DNA of 64,000 bases, from the NCBI RefSeq assembly GCF_001676385.1, contig NZ_LYVJ01000002.1, positions 1-64,000 on the forward strand, read 5' to 3'. Positions 27,143 to 36,022 of the stretch are shown piece by piece. Made by a program: the position numbers and the translations under genes. The notes beneath the pieces are model-generated. The model was not told the origin of the DNA. It worked only from the letters and a program-made list of their open reading frames with translations, and searched no databases. The stretch comes from Stenotrophomonas maltophilia. Its GTDB lineage: Bacteria > Pseudomonadota > Gammaproteobacteria > Xanthomonadales > Xanthomonadaceae. Position 1 is the stretch's first letter; the number at the start of each line of letters is the position of its first letter.

Positions 27143-27457
27143 GTGGAACGCTCGCCCGTAACCGCCCGCCCCCGCCCGCTCTTTTCCAACCCGCGCTGGG
27201 GCGTGCTGTCACGCTCGCTGGCCGCGATTCTCGGCGGTTATGCGCTGGCTTCGGTGACCAGCGTGTTCTGCGCGGTGGCCCTGCCCGGCGCGCGTGGCCA
27301 GACCGTGCTGACCGGCATGCTGCTGGGCATCCTCGTCGCCGCCTGTGCAGCGCTGTGGGCATTCGCCACGCGCAGCGCGCTGCGCGCCTGGGCCGGTATT
27401 CTCGTGCCCGCGTTGCTGATGGCAGCCGTCGCCCGCCTGCTGGGGGCCTGGGCATGA
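27143..27457 (+). CDS. DUF3649 small membrane protein, iron operon
   Basis: This protein of 104 residues starts at a GTG (27143) with AGGA about seven bases upstream. It has three hydrophobic segments (LAAILGGYALASVTSVFC, VLTGMLLGILVAACAALWAF, WAGILVPALLMAAVARLL). DUF3649, PepSY and DUF3325 genes commonly stand together beside siderophore receptors. Its stop overlaps the PepSY start (ATGA). The molecular role is unknown; the Fur-type promoter supports a part in iron acquisition. Confidence 0.82.
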   Translation: MERSPVTARPRPLFSNPRWGVLSRSLAAILGGYALASVTSVFCAVALPGARGQTVLTGMLLGILVAACAALWAFATRSALRAWAGILVPALLMAAVARLLGAWA

Positions 27458-29088
27458 AGAACGGATTCCGCCAGTCGATGGCCTGGCTGCACACCTGGAC
27501 CGGCCTGCTGGTGGGCTGGTTGCTGCTGCTGATCTTCATGGCCGGCACCGCCAGCTACTACCGCGAGGAAATCAGCCGCTGGATGCGCCCGGAGCTGCCT
27601 TCCAGCAACGTCAGCATCGACGTGGCCGCGCAGCGCGCGGTGGACTACCTGCAGTCCAACGCATCGCAGGCACAGGCCTGGTTCGTCACCCTGCCGCAGC
27701 CACGCAATCCGGCCATGCAGCTGTTCTGGCGGCTGCCCCCGGAACTGGCTGATCCTGCCCGTGGCCGCCGTGGTGCGTTCGGCGATGCCACCCTGGACCC
27801 GGGCACCGGCCAGGCGCTCAAGGCCCGCGAGACCCGTGGCGGCGACTTCTTCTACCGGCTGCACTTCGACCTGCATTACATCCCGGTGTACTGGGCGCGC
27901 TATCTGGTCGGCTTCTGTGCGATGTTCATGCTGGTGGCGATCATCACCGGCGTCATCACCCACAAGAAGATATTCAAGGACTTCTTCACCTTCCGCAGGG
28001 ACAAGGGCCTGCGCTCATGGCTTGATTTCCACAACGTCAGCGCGGTGATGGCCCTGCCCTACCACGCGATGATCACCTACACCGGCCTCGTCACCCTGAT
28101 GATCATGTACCTGCCGTGGGGAGTGAAAGTCGCCTACCCGCAGGACGAGGACAAGTTCGTCGGCGAGGCCTTCGGCGGCATGCCGGAAGTCACCGCCCCG
28201 GCTGAAGGCCGCGCCGCGCCGCTGCCGGTCGCGCAGTTGCTGGACAGCGCGCGCGCGCATTGGCACGGCGTGGAAGTGGCCGGCTTCACCGTGTCCAATC
28301 CGGGTGCGGCCAATGCGGTGATCGACATCCGCCAGCGCGACGGCAAGCGCTTGTCCACCAACACGCCCGTCGTGCGCTACGACATGGCCACTGGCAGGCT
28401 GCTGGAAGAGACACCCGCTTCCGGCGCAGCCACCGCGACCCGCGGCGTGCTGTACGGCCTGCACTTGGCGCGCTTCGCCGATTGGGGCCTGCGCGCCCTG
28501 TTCTTCCTGTCCGGCCTGGTCGGCTGCCTGATGGTCGCCAGCGGCGTGGTGCTGTGGGCGGTCAAGGAGCGGCCCAAGCATGCCAAGAGCGGCCGCACCG
28601 GTTTCGGCCTGCGCCTGGTCGATGCGTTGAACATCGGCACCGTAGCCGGCCTGCCGATTGCCTTCGCTGCCTACTTCTGGGGCAACCGCCTGCTGCCGCT
28701 GGACATCGCCGAGCGCCCCAGCGCCGAGGCGAACGCATTCTTCTGCGCCTGGGGCGCGGCACTGCTCGCCGCCTTCCTCTGGCCCAAGCGGATGATGTGG
28801 GCATGGCAGCTGTACCTGGGTGCGGCCGCTTTCGCGCTGGTGCCGGTGATCAATGCGCTGACCACGCATGCGCACCTGGGCGTCACCCTGCGCAGCGGTG
28901 ACTGGGTGCTGGCCGGTTTCGACCTGTCGATGATCGCGTTCGGTGCGATGCTGGCGCTGTGCGGCTGGCGCATGCAGCGCTGGACGCCACCGCTGTCTGC
29001 GGCCGAGAAGAAGAAGCGCGCGGCCGCCGCCGCGCCCAGGACCCCGGTGGACGTCGCGCAAGCAGCCGAAGCGGAGGCCAGCGCATGA
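27454..29088 (+). CDS. PepSY-associated iron-regulated inner-membrane protein
   Basis: This 544-residue protein begins with MAWLHTWTGLLVGWLLLLIF, the typical first helix of PepSY_TM proteins with its conserved His. It has further helices near YLVGFCAMFMLVAIITGVIT and YHAMITYTGLVTLMIM, then a periplasmic PepSY-like stretch and more helices (FFLSGLVGCLMVASGVVLW). The family includes proteins suggested to reduce ferric siderophores after uptake (FoxB/PiuB-like). It overlaps DUF3649 upstream and DUF3325 downstream by four bases, so the three are coupled. Confidence 0.9.
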   Translation: MKNGFRQSMAWLHTWTGLLVGWLLLLIFMAGTASYYREEISRWMRPELPSSNVSIDVAAQRAVDYLQSNASQAQAWFVTLPQPRNPAMQLFWRLPPELADPARGRRGAFGDATLDPGTGQALKARETRGGDFFYRLHFDLHYIPVYWARYLVGFCAMFMLVAIITGVITHKKIFKDFFTFRRDKGLRSWLDFHNVSAVMALPYHAMITYTGLVTLMIMYLPWGVKVAYPQDEDKFVGEAFGGMPEVTAPAEGRAAPLPVAQLLDSARAHWHGVEVAGFTVSNPGAANAVIDIRQRDGKRLSTNTPVVRYDMATGRLLEETPASGAATATRGVLYGLHLARFADWGLRALFFLSGLVGCLMVASGVVLWAVKERPKHAKSGRTGFGLRLVDALNIGTVAGLPIAFAAYFWGNRLLPLDIAERPSAEANAFFCAWGAALLAAFLWPKRMMWAWQLYLGAAAFALVPVINALTTHAHLGVTLRSGDWVLAGFDLSMIAFGAMLALCGWRMQRWTPPLSAAEKKKRAAAAAPRTPVDVAQAAEAEASA

Positions 29089-29414
29089 TGCTGCTGGCGC
29101 TGGCCCTGTCCTTTTCTGCGTTCACCGCGCTGTCGCTTGCGATGGAAAAGCACCAGCACAACCTGCACGGCAGGGCCGCAGCCACGCCCGCACGGCGCAC
29201 CCAGTGGCGCGTGCTGGGCTGGGCCCTGCTGACGGTGGCGTTCGCGCTGTGCGTGATCGACCACGGCTGGGCGATGGGCCCGGTGCTGTGGCTGGGCACG
29301 ATGACACTGGGCGGTCTGGCACTGTCATTCGGGCTGTACCCGTACCGCCCGAACTGGATCGCACCACTGGCGATCGCGCTGCCGGTGCTGGGCCTGGTGA
29401 TGGCGGTGCTGTAA
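29085..29414 (+). CDS. DUF3325 small membrane protein, iron operon
   Basis: A 109-residue protein with about four hydrophobic segments and the conserved early stretch SAFTALSLAMEKHQHNL. It is third in the DUF3649/PepSY/DUF3325 set, with an ATG at 29085 overlapping the PepSY stop. The role is unknown. No TonB-dependent receptor gene accompanies the set here. Confidence 0.82.
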   Translation: MMLLALALSFSAFTALSLAMEKHQHNLHGRAAATPARRTQWRVLGWALLTVAFALCVIDHGWAMGPVLWLGTMTLGGLALSFGLYPYRPNWIAPLAIALPVLGLVMAVL

Positions 29415-29453
29415 CCGCCGTCCACGCAGGGTACGGATGTGCTGATAGTCGTC

Positions 29454-29494
29454 GGGGTCGGATCCCTTGCGCGCGGCGCAGGGGATCCGGCCCC
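29454..29494. terminator. large GGATCC-centred hairpin between convergent genes
   Basis: Arms of 19 bases (29454-29472 and 29476-29494) pair with two mismatches around a 3-base loop. It lies between the DUF3325 and rlmKL stop codons and probably ends transcription from both sides. The GGGGTCGGATCCC arm looks like a repeated intergenic hairpin of this genus. Confidence 0.6.
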
Positions 29495-29504
29495 GGGCGT
29501 CGCG

Positions 29505-31643
29505 TTACCCCAACCGCTTCAGTTCCCACGCGCGATGGATGCGCGGATTGCGCTCGAAGTCCGGACCGATGGTGCGCGCGGTGATTTCGCGGCACTGGGC
29601 GAATTCGGCGATCGCATTCTCTTCCAGCTTGAAGCGCCGGAAGTTGTTGGAGAAGTACAGCACGCCGCCCGGCGCCAATCGTGCCACTGCCGCGCGCAGC
29701 AGCTTCAGCTGCTCGCGCTGTACGTCGAAGTCATCGGCACGTGCGGAGTTGGAGAAGGTCGGCGGGTCGCAGAAGATGACGTCGTACTGGCCACGGTCGC
29801 CCTCCAGCCAGGCCATCGCATCGGCCTGCACCAGCAGGTGCTGGTTGCCGCCCTGCCCGTTCAGCGCCAGGTTGTCGTAGCACCACTGCAGGTAGGTGGC
29901 CGACAGGTCGACGCTGGTGGTGCTGGCCGCACCGGCGACGGCGGCCTGCACGCTGGCCACGCCGGTATAGCAGAACAGGTTGAGGAAACGCTTGCCACGC
30001 ACCTGTTCGGCCATCGTCCGGCGCAGCGGGCGGTGGTCGAGGAACAGGCCGGTATCCAGGTAATCGAACAGGTTCACCTGCAGCAGCGCGTGGTTCTCGC
30101 GCACCACGATGAATTCGTCACGCTGCTCGAAGCGGCCGTACTTGCTGCCGCCCTTGCCGCGCTCGCGCGACTTCATCGAGACCTGCTCCGGTGGCACGTC
30201 GAACACGTCGCGCGCAGCGGCCAGCAGCTCGTTGCGGCGCCGGCGCACATCGCTCTCCGGAATCGCCGCCGGTGCCGCGTATTCCTGCACGTGCAGGAAG
30301 GTGCGGCGCTTGCCACCGTCTTCCTCGTAGACATCAATGGCCGCCGCGTACTCCGGCAGATCGGCATCATAGGCGCGGAAGCAGGTAACGTCCTCGCGGG
30401 CGCGCCAGCTCTTGAACTTCTTCAGGTTCTTGCGCAGGCGGTTGGCCACCATCTGCGCCCCTTCGCTCAGCTCACGCGGCTGCGCCGGGTCACGGCCGGG
30501 CACGGCAATCGGATCGCAGACGATCAGCACGCATTCCAGCGCACCGTTGAACATCTGGTACTTCTTGCTGGCGCGCAGGCCGGTAGCAAAGGCCAGTTCA
30601 TCATTGCCGCACAGCAGGCTGGCGCGCCACTGCGGCACCGCCTTCTGCAGGGCGTTGCCCAATGCGCGGTACAGCGCTGGATCAGCGGCCAGGCGCTCGT
30701 CGTACGGCGGGTTGCAGACTACCGCACCGATCTCTTGCTCCGGGGCGGCCAGGTCGGCCACATCGGCCCGGGTGAAGCGGATCGCGTGGGCGACGCCGGC
30801 AACCTCTGCATTCTCCCGCGCGGACTGGATGGCGGTCGGATCGATGTCGCTACCATGGATGACCGGCTTCAACGCAGCCAGGCCGGCGGCTTCGCGCTCA
30901 CGCGCTTCGATCAGGATCGCCTTCCAGGCCGCCTTGTCGAAGCCCAGCCAGCGGCTCGGCGGCAGGCTGCCATGGCGCATCAGGCCAGGCGCGACGTCGG
31001 CGGCCATCAGCGCACCTTCGATCAGCAGCGTGCCGCTGCCGCACATCGGGTCCAGCAAGCCACCACCGGCGGCATGCAGGCGCGGCCACTGCGCGCGCAG
31101 CAGCAGCGCGGCGGCCAGGTTTTCCTTCAGCGGTGCCTCGTGGGCCGCGCCGCGCCAGCCACGCCGGTGCAGCGGGCCGCCCCCGAGATCGATCGACAGC
31201 GAGGCACGGCCCTTGCGCAGCGACAGGTTGACGCGCACGTCGGGCAGATCGGTGTTGACCGACGGGCGCTCCAGGCCTTCATCACGCATCCGATCGACGA
31301 TGGCGTCCTTGATCCGCTGCGCGGCAAAGCGCGCATGGGTGATCTTGTCACCGGAGACGTGCGCGTCCACCGCCAGGGTCATCTCCGGCTTGATGTGCTC
31401 GTGCCACGGCAGCGCACGCACGCCGTCATACAGGGCCTGCTCGTCCGGGCAGTCGAATTCGTCGATCGGCCACAGCACGCGGCTGGCCAGGCGCGACCAC
31501 ATCACGATCCGCAGCGCCTGCTCCAGTTCGCCATCGGCGTTGACGCCGGCAATGGTGGCGGTGGCCTTGCCAAGGCCCAGGGCCGACAGTTCATCGGCAA
31601 GCAGGTATTCCAGGCCCTTGGCGCAGGAGACGAAGAATTTCAC
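29505..31643 (-). CDS. rlmKL: bifunctional 23S rRNA m2G2445 / m7G2069 methyltransferase
   Basis: The 712-residue product has the RlmKL layout: an N-terminal THUMP domain, a first methyltransferase domain ([25 protein letters not shown]) and a second C-terminal one ([26 protein letters not shown]). It modifies two guanines of 23S rRNA. I use the GTG at 31643 ([19 protein letters not shown]), which is the family N-terminus; the frame is open for 68 more codons upstream without similarity. Length fits E. coli RlmL (about 702). Confidence 0.94.
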   Translation of the reverse strand: MKFFVSCAKGLEYLLADELSALGLGKATATIAGVNADGELEQALRIVMWSRLASRVLWPIDEFDCPDEQALYDGVRALPWHEHIKPEMTLAVDAHVSGDKITHARFAAQRIKDAIVDRMRDEGLERPSVNTDLPDVRVNLSLRKGRASLSIDLGGGPLHRRGWRGAAHEAPLKENLAAALLLRAQWPRLHAAGGGLLDPMCGSGTLLIEGALMAADVAPGLMRHGSLPPSRWLGFDKAAWKAILIEAREREAAGLAALKPVIHGSDIDPTAIQSARENAEVAGVAHAIRFTRADVADLAAPEQEIGAVVCNPPYDERLAADPALYRALGNALQKAVPQWRASLLCGNDELAFATGLRASKKYQMFNGALECVLIVCDPIAVPGRDPAQPRELSEGAQMVANRLRKNLKKFKSWRAREDVTCFRAYDADLPEYAAAIDVYEEDGGKRRTFLHVQEYAAPAAIPESDVRRRRNELLAAARDVFDVPPEQVSMKSRERGKGGSKYGRFEQRDEFIVVRENHALLQVNLFDYLDTGLFLDHRPLRRTMAEQVRGKRFLNLFCYTGVASVQAAVAGAASTTSVDLSATYLQWCYDNLALNGQGGNQHLLVQADAMAWLEGDRGQYDVIFCDPPTFSNSARADDFDVQREQLKLLRAAVARLAPGGVLYFSNNFRRFKLEENAIAEFAQCREITARTIGPDFERNPRIHRAWELKRLG

Positions 31644-31788
31644 GGGATCGGTTCGCAGGTGGTCGGGCGCGGCAGGGAAGCCGGGCCAGTCGGGAAGGAG
31701 GGGCGCCGGTACGACCGGCAGGCCCGCGCCGGGAACGGCGGGGCTACCATTGTAGTCAATGCGGGCAGGCGCGCTGTGCGCCGGGCCA

Positions 31789-32316
31789 TCACAGCTGCCG
31801 CAACAGGCACTCGAAGGCCAGGGCTGCGGCCTCCACGTGCCGCTCAAGGCGGTGCCCGTCGTCGACCAGCAGCAGTTGCGCCGACCGCGCCTGCGCCCAG
31901 GCGATCACCCCCGCCGCCGGAACCAGGTCGTCATGCCAGGCCTGAACCACGCTGATCGGCACGGCCGCGGCATCCAGCGCCGGCATCGGCCCCATGGTGG
32001 TCGGCGGCACCATCAGGAACAGGCCGGCCACCGGCACCTGCAACGAGGCGATGGCGGAGATGTACGCGCCGAGGCTGGAACCGGCCAGCACCACCGGGCC
32101 ACGCTGGGCAGCAGCGGCGGCACGCTCGACCAGGCGCGCCAGGCGCGTGGGTACGTCACCGACCCGGCTGACTTCGCTCATTGCGTCCAGGTCGGTGTAA
32201 TCGGGGCGCTCGTGGGTCCAGCCCAGGCGCTGCGCCACGTCGGCGAGCGCGGTGACCTTGGTCGCCTCTGGGCCGCTCTCGAAGCCGTGGGAGAGGATGC
32301 AGTGGCCGCGGCTCAT
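31789..32316 (-). CDS. small alpha/beta hydrolase
   Basis: A 175-residue alpha/beta-fold hydrolase. It has an early oxyanion-type HG ([14 protein letters not shown]), nucleophile Ser in [11 protein letters not shown], acid in WHDDLVP and catalytic His in DDGHRLERH, all in the right order. The start at 32316 ([11 protein letters not shown]) gives a normal length for the YqiA/RBBP9-like group. It is divergent from the amidase gene with 66 bases between them. The substrate is unknown; esterase or thioesterase activity is likely. Confidence 0.82.
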   Translation of the reverse strand: MSRGHCILSHGFESGPEATKVTALADVAQRLGWTHERPDYTDLDAMSEVSRVGDVPTRLARLVERAAAAAQRGPVVLAGSSLGAYISAIASLQVPVAGLFLMVPPTTMGPMPALDAAAVPISVVQAWHDDLVPAAGVIAWAQARSAQLLLVDDGHRLERHVEAAALAFECLLRQL

Positions 32317-32382
32317 GCGAGCGCTCCGTGGGCACGGATCGAAAAAGAAGGCAGGTTCATGCGCCAATGCTAGCATCGCCGC

Positions 32383-32949
32383 ATGCCCAACCCGCTCCTG
32401 CCTGGCCTGCTGCTGCAGCCCCTGCCCTACGAAGACCGCCTGCCGCAGCGCGATCCGGCCACGCTGGAGATGGTGGTGATCCACTGCACCGAGCTGCCCG
32501 ACCTGGCAACCGCCCGCGAGTACGGCGAGCGCGTGCTGTATGAAAGCGGCGCCGGCAACAGCGGCCACTTCTACATCGACCGCGACGGCAGCGTGGTGCA
32601 GTACGTGGCACCGGAACGCGTGGCCCACCACGTGCGAGGCATGAACGCGCATACGCTGGGCATCGAGCTGGTCAACACCGGGCGCTATCCGGACTGGTTC
32701 GACAGCCGCCACCAGGCGATGGACGAGCCGTACACCGAAGCACAGCTGCAGGCGCTGGAACGGCTGCTGCTGGCGCTGGTGGCGCGCTACCCGTCGCTGC
32801 GGCGGATTGCCGGGCACGACCAGCTGGACCTGGAGCAGGTAGCGGCCAGCGACGATCCGGCGCTGAGGGTGGCGCGCAAACGCGACCCGGGCCCGTTGTT
32901 CCCTTGGGCGCGGGTGCTGGCGAAGGTGCCACTGCAGCCGGTTGGGTAA
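32383..32949 (+). CDS. AmpD-like N-acetylmuramoyl-L-alanine amidase, cytoplasmic
   Basis: A 188-residue Amidase_2 protein with the zinc ligands of AmpD: His34 (VVIHCTE), His145 (AGHDQLD) and Asp168 (RKRDPGPLF). It has no signal peptide and should act in the cytoplasm on recycled anhydro-muropeptides. S. maltophilia has more than one AmpD homologue, and loss of one derepresses its chromosomal beta-lactamases. Whether this is that copy cannot be told here, so no symbol is given. The end is followed by a (GGCAAC)4 repeat. Confidence 0.85.
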   Translation: MPNPLLPGLLLQPLPYEDRLPQRDPATLEMVVIHCTELPDLATAREYGERVLYESGAGNSGHFYIDRDGSVVQYVAPERVAHHVRGMNAHTLGIELVNTGRYPDWFDSRHQAMDEPYTEAQLQALERLLLALVARYPSLRRIAGHDQLDLEQVAASDDPALRVARKRDPGPLFPWARVLAKVPLQPVG

Positions 32950-32978
32950 GCGGCAGGGCTGCGCCCTGCACCCGCAGA

Positions 32979-33002
32979 GGCAACGGCAACGGCAACGGCA
33001 AC
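32979..33002. repeat. (GGCAAC)4 minisatellite
   Basis: Four perfect tandem copies of the hexamer GGCAAC begin 29 bases after the amidase stop codon. They are intergenic. The copy number may vary between strains. Confidence 0.75.
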
Positions 33003-33027
33003 GTCAAACGCTGGCATTCCGTGGGAT

Positions 33028-33207
33028 GGCGGGGTGGGTCCGGTTGCGGGGGACGCCGTAAACCCCGCTCCGCGGTCCGGCCCAGCCGCTGGCGGCTGTG
33101 CGTTCGGGCGCTTGCGAAGCAGTGCTTCGCAAGCAAAGCGCCCTCACCCATGGGGGCTTGGCCGCGGCATCCATGCCGCGGACACCCGCAACCGGACCCA
33201 CCCCGCC
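33028..33207. repeat. 180-bp element bounded by perfect 23-bp inverted repeats
   Basis: The arms 33028-33050 and 33185-33207 are exact inverted copies (GGCGGGGTGGGTCCGG...). Inside lies a perfect 11-bp stem-loop (33110-33134, GCTTGCGAAGC) and a smaller hairpin around GCATCCATGC. No open frame of note lies within. It shares layout and tail sequence with the element at 49159-49262, so both seem members of one non-coding repeat family. The gap 32950-33325 otherwise holds only small palindromes. Confidence 0.75.
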
Positions 33208-33229
33208 TTCGACAGATTTCTGCCGCTGT

Positions 33230-33259
33230 TGGTGGGTGCCGACCGTTGGTCGGCACGGA
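33230..33259. repeat. GTGCCGACC-type palindromic repeat
   Basis: A hairpin of the form GTGCCGACC-GTT-GGTCGGCAC. Relatives lie near 48315-48333, 49370-49395 and 61113-61171. It is a small intergenic repeat family distinct from SMAG. Confidence 0.6.
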
Positions 33260-33283
33260 GTAGAATCGATCGGAATCTGCTTT

Positions 33284-33309
33284 TGTAGAGTCGAGCCATG
33301 CTCGACTGC
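33284..33309. repeat. SMAG repeat, single copy
   Basis: One SMAG unit of a variant type (TGTAGAGTCGAGCCATGCTC) lies just before the 3' end of the convergent sulfurtransferase gene. Confidence 0.75.
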
Positions 33310-33325
33310 TTTTTGCCAGGACCGC

Positions 33326-34228
33326 TCAGGCGCCGGTCGCCACCGGGCGGCTGCTGTCGCTCACCCAACCGCTCCACGAATCGGCATAGATGCGCGCGCC
33401 AGAGAGGCCGGCCGCTTCCATGGCCAGCAGCAGGTGGCAGGCGGTCACCCCGGAGCCGCACATCAGCACCACCTGCTGCGGGTCGCGATTGCCGATCACG
33501 CCCTGCAGTTCGGCGCGCAGTTCCTGTGCATCGCGCAGGCGGCCGTCGAGCACGTTCAGCGCGAACGGACGGTTGACCGCGCCCGGTACATGGCCGGCGA
33601 CCGGATCCAGTGGCTCCACTTCCCCACGGAAGCGTTCGCCCGCGCGGGCATCGACCAGCCAGCCCGGCGCGTGCTTCAGACGTGTGGTGATTTCATCGGC
33701 ATTGGCGATCTGGGTGGAGTCGAAACGGCCCGGGTAGGCCGGCAGCGCCGCGACGTTGCTCTGGCCGGTCGCCAGCGCGTGGCCGGCGGCCTGCCAGGCG
33801 GCAATGCCGCCATCGAGCACCGCCACTTTGCGGTGCCCGATCAGGCGCAGCAGCCACCACAGGCGTGCGGCGGCCATGCTGCCGTCGCTGCCGTCGTAGA
33901 CCACCACCTGGGTGTCGGGCCCGATACCCCATTGGCCCAGCTTCCCGGCGAAGGCATCGCTGTCCGGCAGCGGATGGCGGCCGTGGCCAACACGTCCCAG
34001 GTCGGACAGGTCGCGATTGAGATCGGCGTATACCGCGCCCGGAACATGCCCTGCCAGATACTGGCTGCTTCCTGCCTGCGGATCGGCGAGCGAAGCACGG
34101 GCATCGACCACGCGCACGGCGGTGCTGGCGGTGGCGCGCGCATCGACCACGCGCACGCCTCCGCCCAATGCAGTGGCCAGGGTGGCGACATCGACCAGGG
34201 TGGTCCACGGCGGATCGATCGGCTTCAT
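33326..34228 (-). CDS. sseA: 3-mercaptopyruvate / thiosulfate sulfurtransferase (two rhodanese domains)
   Basis: This 300-residue protein has an inactive N-terminal and an active C-terminal rhodanese domain. The catalytic Cys is about residue 257 in MCGSGVTACH, the loop form typical of mercaptopyruvate sulfurtransferases. An oddity lies at the N-terminus: VRVVDARA occurs twice, at residues 25-32 and 38-45, from a 39-base tandem duplication that inserts 13 extra residues into the first domain. The gene overlaps the NUDIX gene upstream (ATGA), so the two are coupled. Confidence 0.88.
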   Translation of the reverse strand: MKPIDPPWTTLVDVATLATALGGGVRVVDARATASTAVRVVDARASLADPQAGSSQYLAGHVPGAVYADLNRDLSDLGRVGHGRHPLPDSDAFAGKLGQWGIGPDTQVVVYDGSDGSMAAARLWWLLRLIGHRKVAVLDGGIAAWQAAGHALATGQSNVAALPAYPGRFDSTQIANADEITTRLKHAPGWLVDARAGERFRGEVEPLDPVAGHVPGAVNRPFALNVLDGRLRDAQELRAELQGVIGNRDPQQVVLMCGSGVTACHLLLAMEAAGLSGARIYADSWSGWVSDSSRPVATGA

Positions 34229-35028
34229 TGCACTTGCTCCAGGCGACGACGCAGGTTGTAGAGGATGGCCGCGGTCGCACCCCAGATGCGCTGGCCCGGC
34301 CAGCCATATTCAAGAACGTGGCGGACGCGGCCACGATGATTGATTTCGACCTGGCGCAGGCTGTCGGGGGCCATCAGGTAATCCAACGGCACCTCGAACA
34401 CTTCGGCCACTTCACTGGGCTGCGGCACCGCCACGAAATCCGGATCGACCACCGCGACCACGGGTGTCACCCGGTAGCCGGTGATCGTCACGAAGGGGTC
34501 AAGATACCCCAGTGCCTGCACCTGGCCCGGCGCCAATGCGATCTCTTCCTGGCTCTCGCGCAGTGCGGCCGCCAGCGCGTCGCGGTCATCGGGTTCGGTG
34601 CGGCCCCCGGGGAACCCGACCTGGCCACCATGGGTGCGCAGTGTTTCGGTGCGACGGGTGAGGATCACCTGCGCGCCGTTGGCGCGCGGCACGATGCCGG
34701 CCAGCACCGCCGCTTCCACGGGCGGACCGGGGGGCAGCAGGTCGATCAGCTCGCTGCGGTTCCAGCCGTCGCCGGCAGGCGGTTCGGCCAACGGGTGCAA
34801 CGCGCGCATCAAGCGCTCGTGGTCGGCCAGCGATCCGCGCAGTGACTGCTGCAATTGCTCGCGCAGCGGCTGCACGCGACGCAGGATACGGCTGCGTTCC
34901 GCGTTGCTCATCGATGACCACCGCGCGATCTCATCGATATGCCGCCCGCAGCCGGTGCATTGCCGGTCCGGACCCAGCGTGCACACTCCGATGCAGGGAC
35001 TTGCGACAACACGCGCCGTTTCTTCCAT
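34225..35028 (-). CDS. DUF1289-NUDIX fusion, CoA-pyrophosphatase-like hydrolase
   Basis: The protein is 267 residues from the ATG at 35028 (an in-frame ATG at 35037 would add three). The N-terminus is a DUF1289 domain with a CxxxC...CxxC cluster (Cys 12, 16, 24 and 27), a likely small metal site. The rest is a NUDIX domain with RTHGGQVGFPGG and the box RESQEEIAL, the pattern of CoA/nucleotide-sugar type NUDT7/8 hydrolases. These are usually separate proteins, so the fusion is worth noting. It is coupled to sseA, which suggests a sulfur or CoA link. The substrate is unproven. Confidence 0.85.
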   Translation of the reverse strand: MEETARVVASPCIGVCTLGPDRQCTGCGRHIDEIARWSSMSNAERSRILRRVQPLREQLQQSLRGSLADHERLMRALHPLAEPPAGDGWNRSELIDLLPPGPPVEAAVLAGIVPRANGAQVILTRRTETLRTHGGQVGFPGGRTEPDDRDALAAALRESQEEIALAPGQVQALGYLDPFVTITGYRVTPVVAVVDPDFVAVPQPSEVAEVFEVPLDYLMAPDSLRQVEINHRGRVRHVLEYGWPGQRIWGATAAILYNLRRRLEQVQ

Positions 35029-35108
35029 TGTTTGCACCCGGCAACAGTAGCGCGATCGGGCTGAATTTGCGCGGGATCATGCAGCGCGCAGCACCCTGCG
35101 CAAACAAG

Positions 35109-35136
35109 AACGCGCCGGTGGGATCACCGGCGCGTT
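35109..35136 (-). terminator. rho-independent terminator of the FKBP gene
   Basis: A perfect 12-bp GC-rich stem with a 4-base loop lies 18 bases beyond the FKBP stop codon. On the minus strand it is followed by CTTGTTTG. It probably ends the FKBP transcript. Confidence 0.8.
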
Positions 35137-35153
35137 TCGTTTACTGCTTGGAT

Positions 35154-35855
35154 TTACTTGACGCTGACCAGCTTGATCTCGAACTGCACGGCCACGTTCG
35201 GCGGGAACGGGGTGCGCGGGTCGGCACCGTAGGCCTGGTCCGGCGGCAGGGTGACTTCCCACTTCGAACCAGCCGGCATCTGCAGCAGGGTCTCGCGCAT
35301 GGCCTTCATTTCGACTTCGCTGACCTTGATCGACGGGATCTGCTGGGCCGGGCGGGCCTCGGTCGGGCGCTGGCCGTACGGGAACGGACCGGCCACTTCC
35401 AGCTGCACGGTGCTGGCCTGGGTCGGCTTGGCGCCCTTGCCGGCTTCGATCACGCGGTACTGGACGCCGCTCGGCAGGGACTGCACGCCGGCCTTGGCCC
35501 GGTTCGCCGCAATGAACTGGTCGCTCTTGGTCTTGTTTTCGGCAGCGGCCTTTTCGTACTCGGCCTTGGCAGCCTGGGCACGGCCCTGCTCGCGCTTCTG
35601 GAAAGCTTCAACGGCCGGCTTCAGCTGCTCGGCGGTGATCGCCGGCTGCTTCTTGGCGTAGGCATCCTGCAGGCCCTTCACCACCGAGTTGATGTCCAGC
35701 TGCTCACCACGACCGGTCAGCTCCGCCAGGTTGTTGCCGTAGTCGTAACCGAAGTAGTAGCTCAGCTTGCCCTTTTCGGACGAAACGTCCTGGGCGAAGG
35801 CATTGCCCGTCAGGGCCAGGGCCGCGACGGCGACCGCGATAGAACGCAACTTCAT
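35154..35855 (-). CDS. FKBP-type peptidyl-prolyl cis-trans isomerase, periplasmic
   Basis: The 233-residue product starts at 35855 with a clear signal peptide (MKLRSIAVAVAALALTGNAFA) and GGAG upstream. Residues about 25-125 form the helical dimerisation domain of FkpA/Mip proteins (LSYYFGYDYGNNLAEL, KAEYEKAAAENK). The FKBP catalytic domain follows (LPSGVQYRVIEAGKG, LLQMPAGSKWEVTLPPDQAYG). It should act as a foldase and chaperone in the periplasm. The catalytic domain has substitutions (QLEVAGPFPYGQRP) where most FKBPs read VxYxGxL, so activity may differ. Confidence 0.88.
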   Translation of the reverse strand: MKLRSIAVAVAALALTGNAFAQDVSSEKGKLSYYFGYDYGNNLAELTGRGEQLDINSVVKGLQDAYAKKQPAITAEQLKPAVEAFQKREQGRAQAAKAEYEKAAAENKTKSDQFIAANRAKAGVQSLPSGVQYRVIEAGKGAKPTQASTVQLEVAGPFPYGQRPTEARPAQQIPSIKVSEVEMKAMRETLLQMPAGSKWEVTLPPDQAYGADPRTPFPPNVAVQFEIKLVSVK

Positions 35856-36022
35856 CAAACAGTTCTCCAGGGGTGGTAACTCAGGGACGTTCTGCGCCGC
35901 CCTGAGGCGACGGGTTAGGATAACGGCCACAACGTGTAACCGCTACTCACCGCGCAGGCTATGACCCGTCTGCGTTCCGAGAGTTCAAAATCACTTATTT
36001 TTAACGTTTCAGGAGTTTCCCC

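Noticed and set aside
27007..27453. Long N-terminal extension of the PepSY protein
   Set aside because: This part overlaps the DUF3649 gene in another frame. The family start is the ATG at 27454 with an ATGA overlap.
29439..31955. 838-codon open frame opposite rlmKL
   Set aside because: Antisense shadow of rlmKL, with no domain of its own.
32383..32949. Naming the amidase ampD (regulator of inducible beta-lactamase)
   Set aside because: S. maltophilia has more than one AmpD homologue and there are no ampE or other linked genes to decide. Only the enzyme class is given.
32979..33002. GGCAAC repeats as a CRISPR-like array
   Set aside because: They are six-base tandem units without spacers. 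No cas genes were seen in the window.
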